A DNA stretch of 64,000 nt, from NCBI GenBank assembly GCA_004332195.1, contig SJBG01000006.1, positions 1 to 64,000 of the forward strand, in the 5' to 3' direction. The translations under genes were made by a program, and so were the position numbers. Below are positions 17,576-26,642 of this stretch, piece after piece (position 1 is the first letter of the stretch; the number at the start of each line of letters is the position of its first letter). Origin of the DNA: Desulfobulbaceae bacterium (GTDB lineage Bacteria; Desulfobacterota; Desulfobulbia; Desulfobulbales; Desulfurivibrionaceae). The notes below the pieces were generated by a model that was given only the letters and a program-made list of their open reading frames with translations, searched no databases and was not told where the DNA came from.

Positions 17576-18223
17576 CTATTTGCTGGGCCTTTTGGCCCAA
17601 TCGGCAAGAAATTTTTCTATCCCGATATCAGTGAGGGGGTGGGCCGCCAACTGGGCGATGACCTTGAAGGGGATGGTCGCGATATGGGCGCCCATCAGAG
17701 CCGATTCCACCACATGAATGGGATTGCGAACACTGGCCACAATCACCTCGGTAGAGTAACCGTAATTGTCAAAAATATCGAGAATATCCTGGACCAGGTT
17801 GAGCCCGTTTTCGGCAATATCATCAAGCCGGCCGACAAAAGGAGAAACGTAATCGGCCCCGGCCTTGGCAGCCATCAGGGCTTGCGCGGCGGAAAAAACC
17901 AGGGTGACGTTGGTTTTGATCCCGTGTCCGTGCAACTGTTTCACCGCCTTAAGCCCGGCGGTGGTCATAGGAATTTTGACCACAATATTGGCATGAAGGG
18001 CGGCCAGCTTGCGGCCTTCCTCCACCATTCCGTCGGTTTCGACGCTGATCACCTCGGCACTGATCGGGCCATCGACCAGGGCGGCTATTTCCGTAAGCAA
18101 TGCGGCAAAGGGCTTGTTTTCACGGGCCACCAGCGACGGGTTGGTGGTAACCCCGTCCACCACCCCCATATCCATGGCCTGCGTGATTTCCTCAAGGTTG
18201 GCGGTATCGATAAAAAATTTCAT
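17576..18223 (-). CDS. tal: Transaldolase (short FSA/TalC type)
   Basis: Pentose-phosphate enzyme, or fructose-6-phosphate aldolase. The short ~215-residue subfamily is clear from [22 protein letters not shown] and VVKIPMT, with the Schiff-base lysine K83. [11 protein letters not shown] is also typical. Sequence alone does not separate transaldolase from F6P aldolase activity. The nearby gnd pseudogene suggests the oxidative pentose branch has been lost locally, so this enzyme may serve the non-oxidative branch. Confidence 0.92.
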   Translation of the reverse strand: MKFFIDTANLEEITQAMDMGVVDGVTTNPSLVARENKPFAALLTEIAALVDGPISAEVISVETDGMVEEGRKLAALHANIVVKIPMTTAGLKAVKQLHGHGIKTNVTLVFSAAQALMAAKAGADYVSPFVGRLDDIAENGLNLVQDILDIFDNYGYSTEVIVASVRNPIHVVESALMGAHIATIPFKVIAQLAAHPLTDIGIEKFLADWAKRPSK

Positions 18224-18353
18224 TTTTTTCTTTCCGGTTGCCTGGTTGCGTGGATATTAAACGGTTCAGACGATTCCAGTCGTGGTTCGCTACGCTCTCG
18301 CAAACTAACCGCAGATCGTTAAAATTGTAAAGCGTTGCCGGCCACCAAATCAG

Positions 18354-18389
18354 TCAAGTGGCTCAACTGGTTGAGGTTGAGCCACTTGA
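18354..18389. repeat. 13-bp perfect inverted repeat over the end of the YHS-like gene
   Basis: TCAAGTGGCTCAA (18354-18366), a 10-base loop and TTGAGCCACTTGA (18377-18389). It overlaps the stop codon of the 18363-18659 gene. There is no T-tract, so it is not a classical terminator. Confidence 0.75.
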
Positions 18390-18659
18390 GCTATCAGGCC
18401 GGGGCTCACGCTGTTCAAACTCCCGGCAACACTGCTCGCTGCAGAAAAAAAATTCCCGGCCGTCGTGGTGCCGAATCAAGGCCTGGCCGCGAGGCACATA
18501 AGCCCCACAAACCGAATCCTGGACCAGAACATCGCTAATCTCCCCCTGAACTTGCCGCCCTTTCTTCCTGGCCGCCACCCGCTTTTTTCGCGCATGCATA
18601 TAAAGGCGGTATAACAGATAAATAAGGATCAGGAGAATAATAATCTTAATTGGGTGCAT
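18363..18659 (-). CDS. Small membrane-anchored YHS/PP0621-like protein
   Basis: 98 residues. One N-terminal membrane helix (IKIIILLILIYLLYRLYM) and a basic stretch are followed by a small Cys domain: LVQDSVCGAYVPRGQA ... HHDGREFFFCSEQCCREFEQR. This resembles PP0621 and YHS-type metal-binding modules, with the V-C-G-x-Y-V start and the F-F-C-S-x-x-C end. The serine/threonine tail (SSGSTSTS) is encoded by the inverted repeat at 18354-18389 and may be an accidental extension. Function unknown. Confidence 0.75.
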   Translation of the reverse strand: MHPIKIIILLILIYLLYRLYMHARKKRVAARKKGRQVQGEISDVLVQDSVCGAYVPRGQALIRHHDGREFFFCSEQCCREFEQREPRPDSSSGSTSTS

Positions 18660-18774
18660 AAAAAATTTTTCCTGGTAGTTCGTTGCGGTAAAATATTTCG
18701 ATTTATGCGGTTAGCTTTTAGCCATTAAATGCAGACCGGAGTACGGTGGAAAAATCGCGGCGCTGCGGCATTTT

Positions 18775-19278
18775 TTACCACTTTGCCAAAGCAAGCTTCT
18801 GGGCGGGGACCAAAGTCGCCGCCTCCTCGGCCAGCTCGGCGATAGTGAGCCCTTTAACCGGATGCACCAAAGCCGGGGCCAGTTCTTTTAAAGGCGTCAG
18901 CACAAAAAGCCGCCGAGCCATGGCCGGATGCGGGACCTCAAGCCGGGGTCGGCTGATAATCGCCTCACCGTAGAGCAACAGGTCCAAATCAATGGGCCGA
19001 TCACGACCCTGGCAATACCGATCTCGCCCCAATTCCTGTTCGATCTGCTGGAGGATGGTCAGCAGTTGTTCCGGGGCCAGATTTGTCTGAATTTCCCCCA
19101 CCGCGTTGGTAAACCACGGCGGCGAGCCCCTCATCCCCAGCGGCTCGCTGTAATAAGGACGGGAAAGGCGGGTAGTTGCAATTCCGGTCGCTAAGGCCAG
19201 TCGCCGCCAGGCCGCCAGGAGATTGCCGCGACCGTCCCCCAGATTGGCGCCCAGACCAATGTAAGCGCAAACTTTCAC
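18775..19278 (-). CDS. folK: 2-amino-4-hydroxy-6-hydroxymethyldihydropteridine pyrophosphokinase
   Basis: Folate-pathway enzyme. The HPPK motifs AYIGLGANLGD, SEPLGMRGSPPWFTNAV and GRDRPIDLDLLLYG are clear. The ORF is open from 19374, but the added 32 residues are not HPPK-like. The GTG at 19278, directly before KVCAYIGLG, gives a normal length of 167 residues. Upstream CTCAAGGTGGCCTCAAG resembles a MITE terminus but is too far away to be the ribosome-binding site. Confidence 0.9.
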   Translation of the reverse strand: MKVCAYIGLGANLGDGRGNLLAAWRRLALATGIATTRLSRPYYSEPLGMRGSPPWFTNAVGEIQTNLAPEQLLTILQQIEQELGRDRYCQGRDRPIDLDLLLYGEAIISRPRLEVPHPAMARRLFVLTPLKELAPALVHPVKGLTIAELAEEAATLVPAQKLALAKW

Positions 19279-19376
19279 GATTGAATCTTGAGGCCACCTT
19301 GAGTTACTTAAGCTTTCTCGGCCAACCCCCAACAAGACTTGCTCACCGCAAAAGAAATCCGCCGGCGGGGCCAAAC

Positions 19377-20189
19377 TTAAAAATCTTCAAGACCCAAGAC
19401 GTCAAACATGGTGTAAAGACCTTGGGGTTTATTCACCACCCAGGCCGCAGCCAAGGCCGCGCCACGGGCGAAGTTGTCACGATTGTGGGCCCGGTGAGTC
19501 AGCTCCAGACGTTCGCCGGTCCCGACGAAATAGACCGTGTGCTCACCCACGATATCCCCGGCTCGGATGGTCTGAATCCCGATCTCGCGCGCGCTTCGTT
19601 CCCCGATAATCCCGTGGCGGGCATAGACCCCAACCTCGGCAAAATCGCGACCGACCCCTTCAGCCACCATCTCTCCTAATTTTAGGGCGGTGCCGCTGGG
19701 CGCGTCTTTTTTCAACCGATGATGGGCTTCAACGATCTCGATATCGTAGCCGTCACCTAAAACTTTCGCCATCTTACGGGCCACCTTGAACAGTACGTTA
19801 ACGCCCACCGCCATATTGGGCGCCTGAACGCAAGGGCATGATGCGGCCGCCAATTCGCGCAGTTCAGCCAGATCATCGGCACTCAGGCCGGTGGTGCCGA
19901 TCACCATGGCCGTGCCGTGGGACGCGGCAAGCCGGGCCAGCTTCATCGTGGCCTCGTGCCAGGTGAAGTCGATGACCACCTCCCCTTGCGCCAGCGCCGA
20001 TTCCGCCCCGGCCCCGATTTTGATCCCCAGCTGCCCGATGCCGGCGACTTCCCCCAGATCACGCCCCACCGCCGGGCTGTCCGGTCGCTCAAAACCGGCG
20101 ACCAGCTCAAGACCTTGCTGTTGTTGAACCATCGCGCAAATCCTGCGCCCCATCCGCCCCGCCGCCCCGGCGACAATTACCCTAGTCAT
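19377..20189 (-). CDS. dapB: 4-hydroxy-tetrahydrodipicolinate reductase
   Basis: Second DAP-pathway step after DapA. The N-terminal nucleotide-binding VAGAAGRMGRRI, VIGTTGL, EAHHRLKKDAPSGTA (catalytic H/K region) and GERLELTHRAHNRDNFARGA are all present. It is 270 residues, complete, and follows dapA on the minus strand after a 63-bp gap. Confidence 0.96.
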   Translation of the reverse strand: MTRVIVAGAAGRMGRRICAMVQQQQGLELVAGFERPDSPAVGRDLGEVAGIGQLGIKIGAGAESALAQGEVVIDFTWHEATMKLARLAASHGTAMVIGTTGLSADDLAELRELAAASCPCVQAPNMAVGVNVLFKVARKMAKVLGDGYDIEIVEAHHRLKKDAPSGTALKLGEMVAEGVGRDFAEVGVYARHGIIGERSAREIGIQTIRAGDIVGEHTVYFVGTGERLELTHRAHNRDNFARGAALAAAWVVNKPQGLYTMFDVLGLEDF

Positions 20190-20252
20190 AGCTCGATCTT
20201 CAGCACTTTACGTTATCATTTTTTTTTTGCAATCGACGTCTTAAGTGAGCCA

Positions 20253-21143
20253 TTAGAGCAAGCCGCCGGCTCGCACAATCGCCCGCAGTTTTTCCTCGGC
20301 GCTTGGGCTCAAAGCACACATGGGAAGCCGAAGAGCGGCGCTTTTCACCTTGCCCATCATGGCCAAGGCAGTCTTGACCGGCGCCGGGTTGGTGTCGATA
20401 AACATGGCCTGCATCAGCGGTAAAAGACGATAGTGCAACTCATTAGCCTTGGTCAGGTTGCCGTCCAGGGCGGCGGTGATCATCTCGGCCATTTCTTTGG
20501 GGACCACATTGGAGCTTACCGAAATCGCCCCGACGCCGCCCACCAACACACTAGCCATGGCCGTAAAATCATCGCCGCTGAGTACGGCAAAATCGGGCGG
20601 GCAAAGACCGATGACCTCACTTACCTGCCGCAGGTTGCCGGAGGCCTCCTTAATGCCGACTATATTGGGCAACTCCGCACAGCGGGCCACCGTTTCCGGC
20701 AGCAGGTTAACGGCGGTGCGGCTGGGCACGTTATAAGCGATAAGGGGCAGATCAACCGCCGTTGCCACCGCCTTGTAGTGTTGATACAAGCCCTCTTGAG
20801 AAGGTCGGTTATAGTAAGGGGTAATCAGCAGAGCCCCGTCGGCCCCAGCCTGTTTGGCATGACGGGTCAGCTCGATGGTTTCGCTGGTGCTGTTGGAGCC
20901 GGCGCCGGCCAAGACCAGCGCCCGGCCGGCCACGGCCCTGACGGTCAGTTCCACCACCCGGTGATGCTCATCGTGGCTCATGGTGGCCGCCTCGCCGGTG
21001 GTGCCACAGGGCACAATCCCGTTGGTCCCGTTTTTAAGCTGAAAATCGATCAACTCTGCCAGTCCCTGCTCGTCCAGGCCGCCATCGGGGTTGAACGGGG
21101 TGACGATCGCCACGAAAGTGCCACGAAATTTATGGTTCCTCAT
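20253..21143 (-). CDS. dapA: 4-hydroxy-tetrahydrodipicolinate synthase
   Basis: Condenses pyruvate and aspartate semialdehyde. Family marks are FVAIVTPF, GTTGEAATMS, LLITPYYNRPSQEGLYQHY, YNVPSRTAVNL and the Schiff-base lysine in GIKEASG (K165 from the start used). The ATG at 21143 (MRNHKFRG) is preferred over 21164 because the extra seven residues are not conserved. The upstream region holds MITE copy 4, which separates dapA from dapF. Confidence 0.95.
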   Translation of the reverse strand: MRNHKFRGTFVAIVTPFNPDGGLDEQGLAELIDFQLKNGTNGIVPCGTTGEAATMSHDEHHRVVELTVRAVAGRALVLAGAGSNSTSETIELTRHAKQAGADGALLITPYYNRPSQEGLYQHYKAVATAVDLPLIAYNVPSRTAVNLLPETVARCAELPNIVGIKEASGNLRQVSEVIGLCPPDFAVLSGDDFTAMASVLVGGVGAISVSSNVVPKEMAEMITAALDGNLTKANELHYRLLPLMQAMFIDTNPAPVKTALAMMGKVKSAALRLPMCALSPSAEEKLRAIVRAGGLL

Positions 21144-21226
21144 CTTCTTCTCGCCATCCTCCACCTATAGGTCATCGTGTAGTCGTTGTAACGCTTCTTT
21201 CCTTACCACCCCTAAGCTGAGATCAT

Positions 21227-21401
21227 GCCACCTTGAAAAATTGCGGCCACCTTGAAAAATTGCGGCCACCTTAAAAAATTGCTCTTTCGCCCGATTTCTG
21301 CGTTATGCTCAAAAAATTATCCTCGGAATATCAAGCAGATGCCTGCGGTATTTTTTTCGCAGGCCATAAACTCGAACAAAATAGCAATTTTTCAAGATGG
21401 C
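21227..21401 (+). repeat. MITE-like element, copy 4, with triplicated left terminus
   Basis: The left terminal unit GCCACCTTGAAAAATTGCG occurs three times in a row with 19-bp period (starts 21227, 21246, 21265). The normal interior and the right terminus TTTTTCAAGATGGC follow. The hairpin module is absent. It sits between dapF and dapA and ends 6 bp from the dapF stop. Confidence 0.85.
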
Positions 21402-21407
21402 GATCAA

Positions 21408-22534
21408 TCAAAACACTGCGGTTCCCGGCCCAGAATGGCTTAAACTGTCATAATACGCAACATTTTCATGTTGTTTTCTGCCGGCCAAAAAATCTTCCCG
21501 CCGCAGGGCCGCTCGATTCAGTTGACCATGGTAAATAAAGTCCGCCGGACCGGCTAGACGAACCCGGCTGAAACCGTCGCTTTCCAGATGATAGTAAACC
21601 TCCAACTCTTCCCGGCCCGAGGTGATAATCCGGGTGGGGGAGCCAACCCGGCCGAGTCGGGCCGCCACTAGAGCGGCGGCCACCGCGCCGGTGCCGCAGG
21701 CCATGGTTTCATGCTCCACCCCCCGCTCATAGGTGCGAACCCGCAACAAGCTTTCCCCGCTCAGCTCAACAAAATTGACATTGGTGCCGGCGGGGGCCAT
21801 GCTGGGGTGAAAACGGAAGTATCGTCCCCAGCGCATAACGGGGACGTTCTCGATATCGTCCACAAAAACAACGAGGTGCGGCACCCCGGTGTTGAGCGAA
21901 TGAACCGTCTTGGGCCACCCCTTCATGGCTAGTGGGGTATCAGGATTCCCACCGCCACCAGGCTGTTCACCGCCGCCAGACTGCATATCAAGAGATTGAT
22001 CAAGGTCAGACCAGGGGGCAAGCCGTCGTTGGCCCCCGGCCGCAAGGGCAAACTGTTGGACGCGGTCGGCCGGGCGGTCGGTTGAGCGATCAGCCGGGCG
22101 GTCGAGGTGTCAGTCGAGGTGTCAGTCGGCTGGCCAAACCTTAGACCGAGACGCAAATCACGGGGCGGGGTCATGGTCAGGCAAACCGTAGCGCCGGTCA
22201 CCTCCGCCGCAACGATGCCAACCCGAGTGGCAAAACTCAGACGGGCCGGAGCAATGCCGTGGGCGTGCGCGAAACGGGCGGCGCAACGGGCGCCGTTGCC
22301 ACACATATCGGCAATGGAGCCGTCGGCATTGAAAAACTGCCAGCTAAAATCAGCCTCCCACGAATTTTCAATGAGAATAAGGCCATCGGCCCCCACCGAA
22401 AATTTACGCTCGCAAACCGTTCGAGCAAAGCTCTGAGCGGCGGCGGTATCAGCAAAGAGCGACTCCCGGTGATCAATCAGGATGAAGTCATTACCAGCCC
22501 CGCTCATCTTGGTAAATTTGATCGGGTAATTCAT
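21408..22534 (-). pseudogene. dapF: Diaminopimelate epimerase, frameshifted, with repetitive insertion
   Basis: The N-terminal half reads in one frame from ATG 22534 (MSGAGNDFILID, FNADGSIADMCGNGARC with the first catalytic Cys). The C-terminal half lies in the -1 frame (LNTGVPHLVVFVDD, MACGTGAVAAALVAA with the second catalytic Cys), ending at 21408. The two open frames overlap from ~22110 to 21929, so one missing base in that stretch would explain the break. The overlap is low-complexity and adds ~70 residues not found in DapF. Its DNA has a 12-bp tandem repeat (GTCGAGGTGTCA) and runs of five G or C. Either a real lesion, frameshifting, or an assembly error. dapA, dapB and lysA nearby are intact. 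Confidence 0.85.
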
Positions 22535-22649
22535 CTCTCGCCAAATTTCCCAAAGTAAATATTCATGTATGGTAAAAACAAAGCTTCGCCTAACCGCTGT
22601 ATTTTTTGCCAGCAGGGCGGCAGGTTTTTAATTGTTCACCGCTCACCGC

Positions 22650-23939
22650 TCACTGTTGATCGTTTTTGGCAACCCGATTTTCTTTGTCCATTAAGAAATC
22701 CGGGATCAACTCACCGCGCAGCAATTCATCATAAGTTTCACGCCGACGGATCACGTGAAAATCGCGACCGTTGACCAAAACCTCGGCTACCCGGGGGCGG
22801 GAGTTGTAATTGGATGACATGGAGAAGCAGTAAGCCCCGGCATCTTGGACCGCCAGCAGATCGCCGGAGAGAGCGACCGGGACCTCCTTGCCCCGGGAGA
22901 TAAAGTCGCCGGTTTCGCAAACCGGGCCAACCACATCGGCCACTTCGCGGCCTCTACCTCCTTGAATCACCGGAATAATCCCGTGATGGGCCCCGTAAAG
23001 ACTGGGTCTGAGCAGATCATTCATCCCGGCATCGACGATAATGAATTTTTGCCGGCCTGATTTGGTGAAAATCACTCTAGTCACCAGAATCCCGGCGTTT
23101 CCCACTATAACCCGGCCCGGCTCCAAGATCAAGACGCAGTCCAGATCGCCCAAGGCCTGAAGAACGGCGGCCCCATACTGCGCTGATGAGGGCGGTTCTT
23201 CCTGGTTGTAACGAATCCCTAAGCCCCCGCCGATATCAAGGTACTTGATCACTATTCCCGCCGCGGCCAGCCGGACCAGAAAATCCCGCAACTTGGCCAC
23301 GCTATCGACAAAGGGCGACACCTTGGTTATTTGCGAGCCGATATGGCAGCTCAACCCAACTATCTCGATATTGGCCAAGGCTGAGGCCGCCAGATAACCC
23401 TCCATGGCCTCTTCAGTCGGAATTCCGAACTTGTTTTTGGCCAGTCCGGTTGAAATATAAGCATGAGTATGGGGATCAATATCGGGGTTGACCCGCAAGG
23501 AAATGCGGGCCACCACTCTCAGCTCAGCCGCACATTCCTGGACAACCCCCAGTTCCTGCGCGCTCTCCAGATTAAACATCAAAATGCCCGCCTTAAGAGC
23601 CTCGCGGATTTCAGGGCGGGTCTTGCCCACGCCGGAATAAACAATTTTGCCGGGTTCAACCCCGGCGACCAAAGCTCGACGCAGTTCCCCGCCGGAAACA
23701 ATATCGGCCCCACCGCCAAGCCGGGCAAAAAGCCGAAGCACGGCAATATTGGAACAAGCCTTGACGGCAAAGCAAGTCAAGTGCTTAATCCCGGAGAAGG
23801 CCTGATCAAAGACGGTGAAATTCAGGCCCAAGGTCGCGGCGCTGTACAGGTAAAATGGGGTGCCCACCGCGGCGGCGATCTTAGGCACCGGCACCTCCTC
23901 GACATGCAGCACCGACTCAACGTATTGAAAATTATCCAT
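22650..23939 (-). CDS. lysA: Diaminopimelate decarboxylase
   Basis: PLP enzyme making lysine from meso-DAP. The PLP lysine is in CFAVKACSN (K60). GGELRRALVAG, SCHIGSQI, LDIGGGLGIRY, VGPVCETGDF and DAGAYCFSMSSNYNSRPR are family marks. It is 429 residues. It precedes dapF on the minus strand (115 bp apart). The gap contains short tandem CACCGCT units near 22636-22655, partly inside the gene's end. Confidence 0.96.
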   Translation of the reverse strand: MDNFQYVESVLHVEEVPVPKIAAAVGTPFYLYSAATLGLNFTVFDQAFSGIKHLTCFAVKACSNIAVLRLFARLGGGADIVSGGELRRALVAGVEPGKIVYSGVGKTRPEIREALKAGILMFNLESAQELGVVQECAAELRVVARISLRVNPDIDPHTHAYISTGLAKNKFGIPTEEAMEGYLAASALANIEIVGLSCHIGSQITKVSPFVDSVAKLRDFLVRLAAAGIVIKYLDIGGGLGIRYNQEEPPSSAQYGAAVLQALGDLDCVLILEPGRVIVGNAGILVTRVIFTKSGRQKFIIVDAGMNDLLRPSLYGAHHGIIPVIQGGRGREVADVVGPVCETGDFISRGKEVPVALSGDLLAVQDAGAYCFSMSSNYNSRPRVAEVLVNGRDFHVIRRRETYDELLRGELIPDFLMDKENRVAKNDQQ

Positions 23940-23968
23940 ATTTAGCCAAACTCACGGAAAAACCAAAG

Positions 23969-24454
23969 CTAAAACCGCCCTTCTTGAGGTGGGAGCAGCG
24001 AGGGCGGCGGCGGAGTTCGCCAGGTGAAGGAAATTTGATTGGAGAGCGCGTCGGTCAATAACCAGCCGACTCGACTCCGCACCCGGTAAATATGGCGCTG
24101 ACCGGGATGAAGCAAAATCTCTCGAAAAATTACGCGGTCGCCCGGACCAACTTCATTGCGCACGATCAGCGGTGGGCCGAAAGGCGGCGACTTGGCAGCC
24201 CGATAGTCCGCTTCCGTCATTACCGCCCGGAAAAGTTCAAACTCTGCGATCCGATAAGGTAACCTGGCGCCCCGTATCGTCCGCCGAGGCGTGGTCCAAG
24301 ACAGTTCCACCCCGGTATCAGTTAAGATAAAACTTAAATCGCTGATCGGCGCGGGGAGAACCTCGTCCGCCGGCAAAGGATCGGTTTTTTTGCCACAACC
24401 CCACAAAAACAGGCAAACGAGCACGATCAAGATCAGAGAACGCCAAAAGGGCAT
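23969..24454 (-). CDS. Small LptM-like lipoprotein with fibronectin-III-like domain
   Basis: Predicted lipoprotein: a hydrophobic N-terminus ending in CLFLWGCGKKTDPLPADEVL, where the lipobox Cys is followed by the GKK-x-P-L-P pattern seen in LptM/YifL-type lipoproteins next to lysA. The following ~120 residues (PAPISDLSF...ELSWTTP...YRVRSRVG) look like a fibronectin type III fold. The ATG at 24454 behind GAAGGACATC is preferred over 24502, which would overlap hicA. Function unknown; the lysA neighbourhood is conserved in many proteobacteria. Confidence 0.75.
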   Translation of the reverse strand: MPFWRSLILIVLVCLFLWGCGKKTDPLPADEVLPAPISDLSFILTDTGVELSWTTPRRTIRGARLPYRIAEFELFRAVMTEADYRAAKSPPFGPPLIVRNEVGPGDRVIFREILLHPGQRHIYRVRSRVGWLLTDALSNQISFTWRTPPPPSLLPPQEGRF

Positions 24455-24479
24455 GATGTCCTTCTCTTCTTGATCCAAT

Positions 24480-24701
24480 TTATTCATTTTCCATCCATTC
24501 ATCTCTCGCTACTCCCGCCTGTTTAAGCAAGAGCATCAAAAGATTTACTCCTATCTTCTGTTTGTGAATATTCGGGATTGTCAGCCTGACGCCTCCTTTC
24601 AACATATACAGATGTTTTCCCCCTGCATGTGGCCCCTCAAAACCAAACTGTCTGAGCTTTCTAATAAAGTTCTGATGAGAGATCGGGTTCAGTCTCGACA
24701 T
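24480..24701 (-). CDS. hicA: HicA-family mRNA-interferase toxin
   Basis: 73-residue YcfA/HicA-type toxin with a double-stranded-RNA-binding-like fold. FIRKLRQFGFEG, the catalytic-type His in GGKHLYM (H30) and LTIPNIHKQKIG are diagnostic. The ATG overlaps the hicB stop by one base (TAATG). It is expected to cleave mRNA unless held by HicB. It lies between a biosynthetic lipoprotein gene and argH. Confidence 0.88.
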   Translation of the reverse strand: MSRLNPISHQNFIRKLRQFGFEGPHAGGKHLYMLKGGVRLTIPNIHKQKIGVNLLMLLLKQAGVARDEWMENE

Positions 24702-24949
24702 TATGCCGCTATTTCCTCGACTTCATTCACCGCGAAATCACCGAGAACCGGAATATTAAGACCTCTTTTTACGCTCAGCAATATCCAGCCCTCTACGACA
24801 TCCTTCAGGTTGTCTCGGCATTCCTCAAGGGTCTTGCCTGACGCCCAAATGCCTTTAAGCTCCCTTATCTCTCCATAGTAGGGTTCTTCATCTTCAATGA
24901 GTTCATATTTAGCCCTTCTTAAAGCCTCTTCAACATATTCCGTGAGCAT
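24701..24949 (-). CDS. hicB: HicB-family antitoxin
   Basis: 82-residue antitoxin with the partial RNase H-like HicB fold: YYGEIRELKGIWASGKTLEECRDNLKDVVEGW. No separate DNA-binding domain is visible, as in the short HicB type. The ATG at 24949 follows GGAGG with an 8-base spacer and is preferred over 25006. The antitoxin gene comes first, the toxin second. Confidence 0.88.
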   Translation of the reverse strand: MLTEYVEEALRRAKYELIEDEEPYYGEIRELKGIWASGKTLEECRDNLKDVVEGWILLSVKRGLNIPVLGDFAVNEVEEIAA

Positions 24950-25023
24950 AATTACAACCTCCTGCTTTTCTACGACACCCAAATGAGGACCTATCTTCTT
25001 TTTCACTCAGGGTGGCCTCAACA

Positions 25024-25050
25024 ACCACCGGTTAAAACCGGTGGGTTGCA
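25024..25050. repeat. Short inverted repeat upstream of hicBA
   Basis: AACCACCGGTT / AACCGGTGGGTT around a 2-base centre, with one imperfect pair; a further AACCGGTT follows at 25051-25058. It lies between argH and hicB and could be a HicB operator or the end of argH transcription. Confidence 0.45.
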
Positions 25051-25091
25051 ACCGGTTATTTCCTTTTTTGCCAATTTTCCATCACCTGTTG

Positions 25092-26642
25092 TCATTGGTG
25101 TTCCTTTTGCGCATAATCGGCCAATTGGCGTTCGGCCTCGGCAATCGCCTCGTCCACCCGGATCCCGGCGGTTCCGCCCGGGGAAACCCGGCTGGCCACC
25201 GAGCCCGACACCGAGAGCACCTGAAAAACGTCCTCTTCAATGCTCTCGGCGAAACGGCGCAGTTCAATCAGGCTTAACTCAGCGATATCACGGCCCTGCC
25301 CCAGGGCGTAGGCCACGGCCCGGCCGACAATAGCGTGGGCCTGGCGGAAGGGCACTTGTTTGCGAACCAGGTAATCGGCCAGGTCGGTGGCGGTCATACA
25401 GCCCCGGTTTAAGGTCGCCGCCAGCTTTTGCTCGTTGAAGCGCAGGCCTGCCATCAATTCGGCGCTTAAGGCCAGAGAGGCGGCCACGGTGTCGACGGTA
25501 TCAAAAATCGGCTCCTTGTCTTCCTGGAGATCACGGTTGTAGGTCATGGGCAGCCCCTTGAGCATCGTCAAAAGAGCCATGAGATTGCCGATTACCCGAC
25601 CGCTCTTGCCCCGAATCAGCTCAGGGACATCGGGGTTTTTTTTCTGGGGCATAATCGAGCTCCCCGTGCAAAAGGCATCGGGCAGGGTGACCAAGGCAAA
25701 CTCTTCGCTGGTCCAGAGTACCAGTTCTTCGGCCAGACGGCTTAAATGGACTTGGATCAGGGCGGCGGCGGCGGCAAATTCAACGACAAAATCGCGGTCG
25801 GACACGCTGTCCATGCTGTTGGCCGACACCTTGGGGAAATTCAGTTGCCGGGCGACAAATTCACGATCAATGGGCAGGCCGGTGCCAGCCAGAGCCACCG
25901 CCCCCAGGGGCAGCACGTTGATCCTCCGGCCACAGTCGGCCAACCGGGCCTGATCCCGGCCAAACATTTCATAATAGGCCAACAGGTGATGGGCCACCAG
26001 CACCGGCTGAGCCCGCTGGAGGTGCGTATAGCCCGGCATCACCGTCTGGCGGTAACGCCGGGCCTGGCGGACCAGGGCCGCCTGGAGGTCGGCGAGCAGT
26101 GCCATAATCCGATCGCATTCCTCTCGCAAATAAAGGCGCAGATCCAGGGCCACCTGGTCATTGCGACTGCGCGCGGTGTGCAGTTTTTCTCCGGCCGGCC
26201 CGATTCTCTCGGTTAGAGATTTTTCGATATTCATGTGAATATCTTCCAACTCCGGCCGAAAAACAAACGCACCCCGGGCAATTTCCCCTTCAATTTCATT
26301 TAGACCACTTAAAATCCGCGCGCATTCATCGGCGCTGAGCAAACCCTGATGGGCCAGCATTCGGGCATGGGCCCGGCTGCCGGCGATATCGTGACGATAA
26401 AGACGGGCATCGAAATGAATTGAAGCGGTGAAAGCCTCCACCGAAGCCGCCGTTTTTTCGCCAAAACGACCGCCCCACATTTTCATCTTGGCCCCGGGCG
26501 CCTCGCGATTATCTTCGGGCTTGTCGGCCGCGGTCACAATTCGATTAGCCCCGACCTTGTTGGTCCCGGTCGCCTCGCGACCGGCCCCGATCCTGTTACC
26601 CCCGGTCACGCTTCGACTACCCCCGGTCTTGCTTTCAGCCAC
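25092..26642 (-). CDS. argH: Argininosuccinate lyase with a repetitive N-terminal extension
   Basis: Last step of arginine synthesis. The canonical enzyme begins at [10 protein letters not shown] (codon at 26480) and has [24 protein letters not shown] and the signature [12 protein letters not shown]. The best initiation signal is a GTG at 26642: GGGAGGATTCTC precedes it and it overlaps the argG stop by 8 bases (GTGGCTGA). That adds about 52 residues of repeated TGG/GANRI/GREATG-type sequence coded by a degenerate DNA repeat. Without the GTG, the ATG at 26486 has no ribosome-binding site. Confidence 0.92.
   Translation of the reverse strand: MAESKTGGSRSVTGGNRIGAGREATGTNKVGANRIVTAADKPEDNREAPGAKMKMWGGRFGEKTAASVEAFTASIHFDARLYRHDIAGSRAHARMLAHQGLLSADECARILSGLNEIEGEIARGAFVFRPELEDIHMNIEKSLTERIGPAGEKLHTARSRNDQVALDLRLYLREECDRIMALLADLQAALVRQARRYRQTVMPGYTHLQRAQPVLVAHHLLAYYEMFGRDQARLADCGRRINVLPLGAVALAGTGLPIDREFVARQLNFPKVSANSMDSVSDRDFVVEFAAAAALIQVHLSRLAEELVLWTSEEFALVTLPDAFCTGSSIMPQKKNPDVPELIRGKSGRVIGNLMALLTMLKGLPMTYNRDLQEDKEPIFDTVDTVAASLALSAELMAGLRFNEQKLAATLNRGCMTATDLADYLVRKQVPFRQAHAIVGRAVAYALGQGRDIAELSLIELRRFAESIEEDVFQVLSVSGSVASRVSPGGTAGIRVDEAIAEAERQLADYAQKEHQ

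Noticed and set aside
17555-18322. 255-codon open frame antisense to transaldolase
   Set aside because: The opposite strand is a clear, complete transaldolase.
21305-21538. Short conserved frame starting MLKKLSSEYQ in several MITE copies
   Set aside because: The shared peptide follows from shared DNA; copies diverge in frame after ~15 codons and there is no ribosome-binding site.
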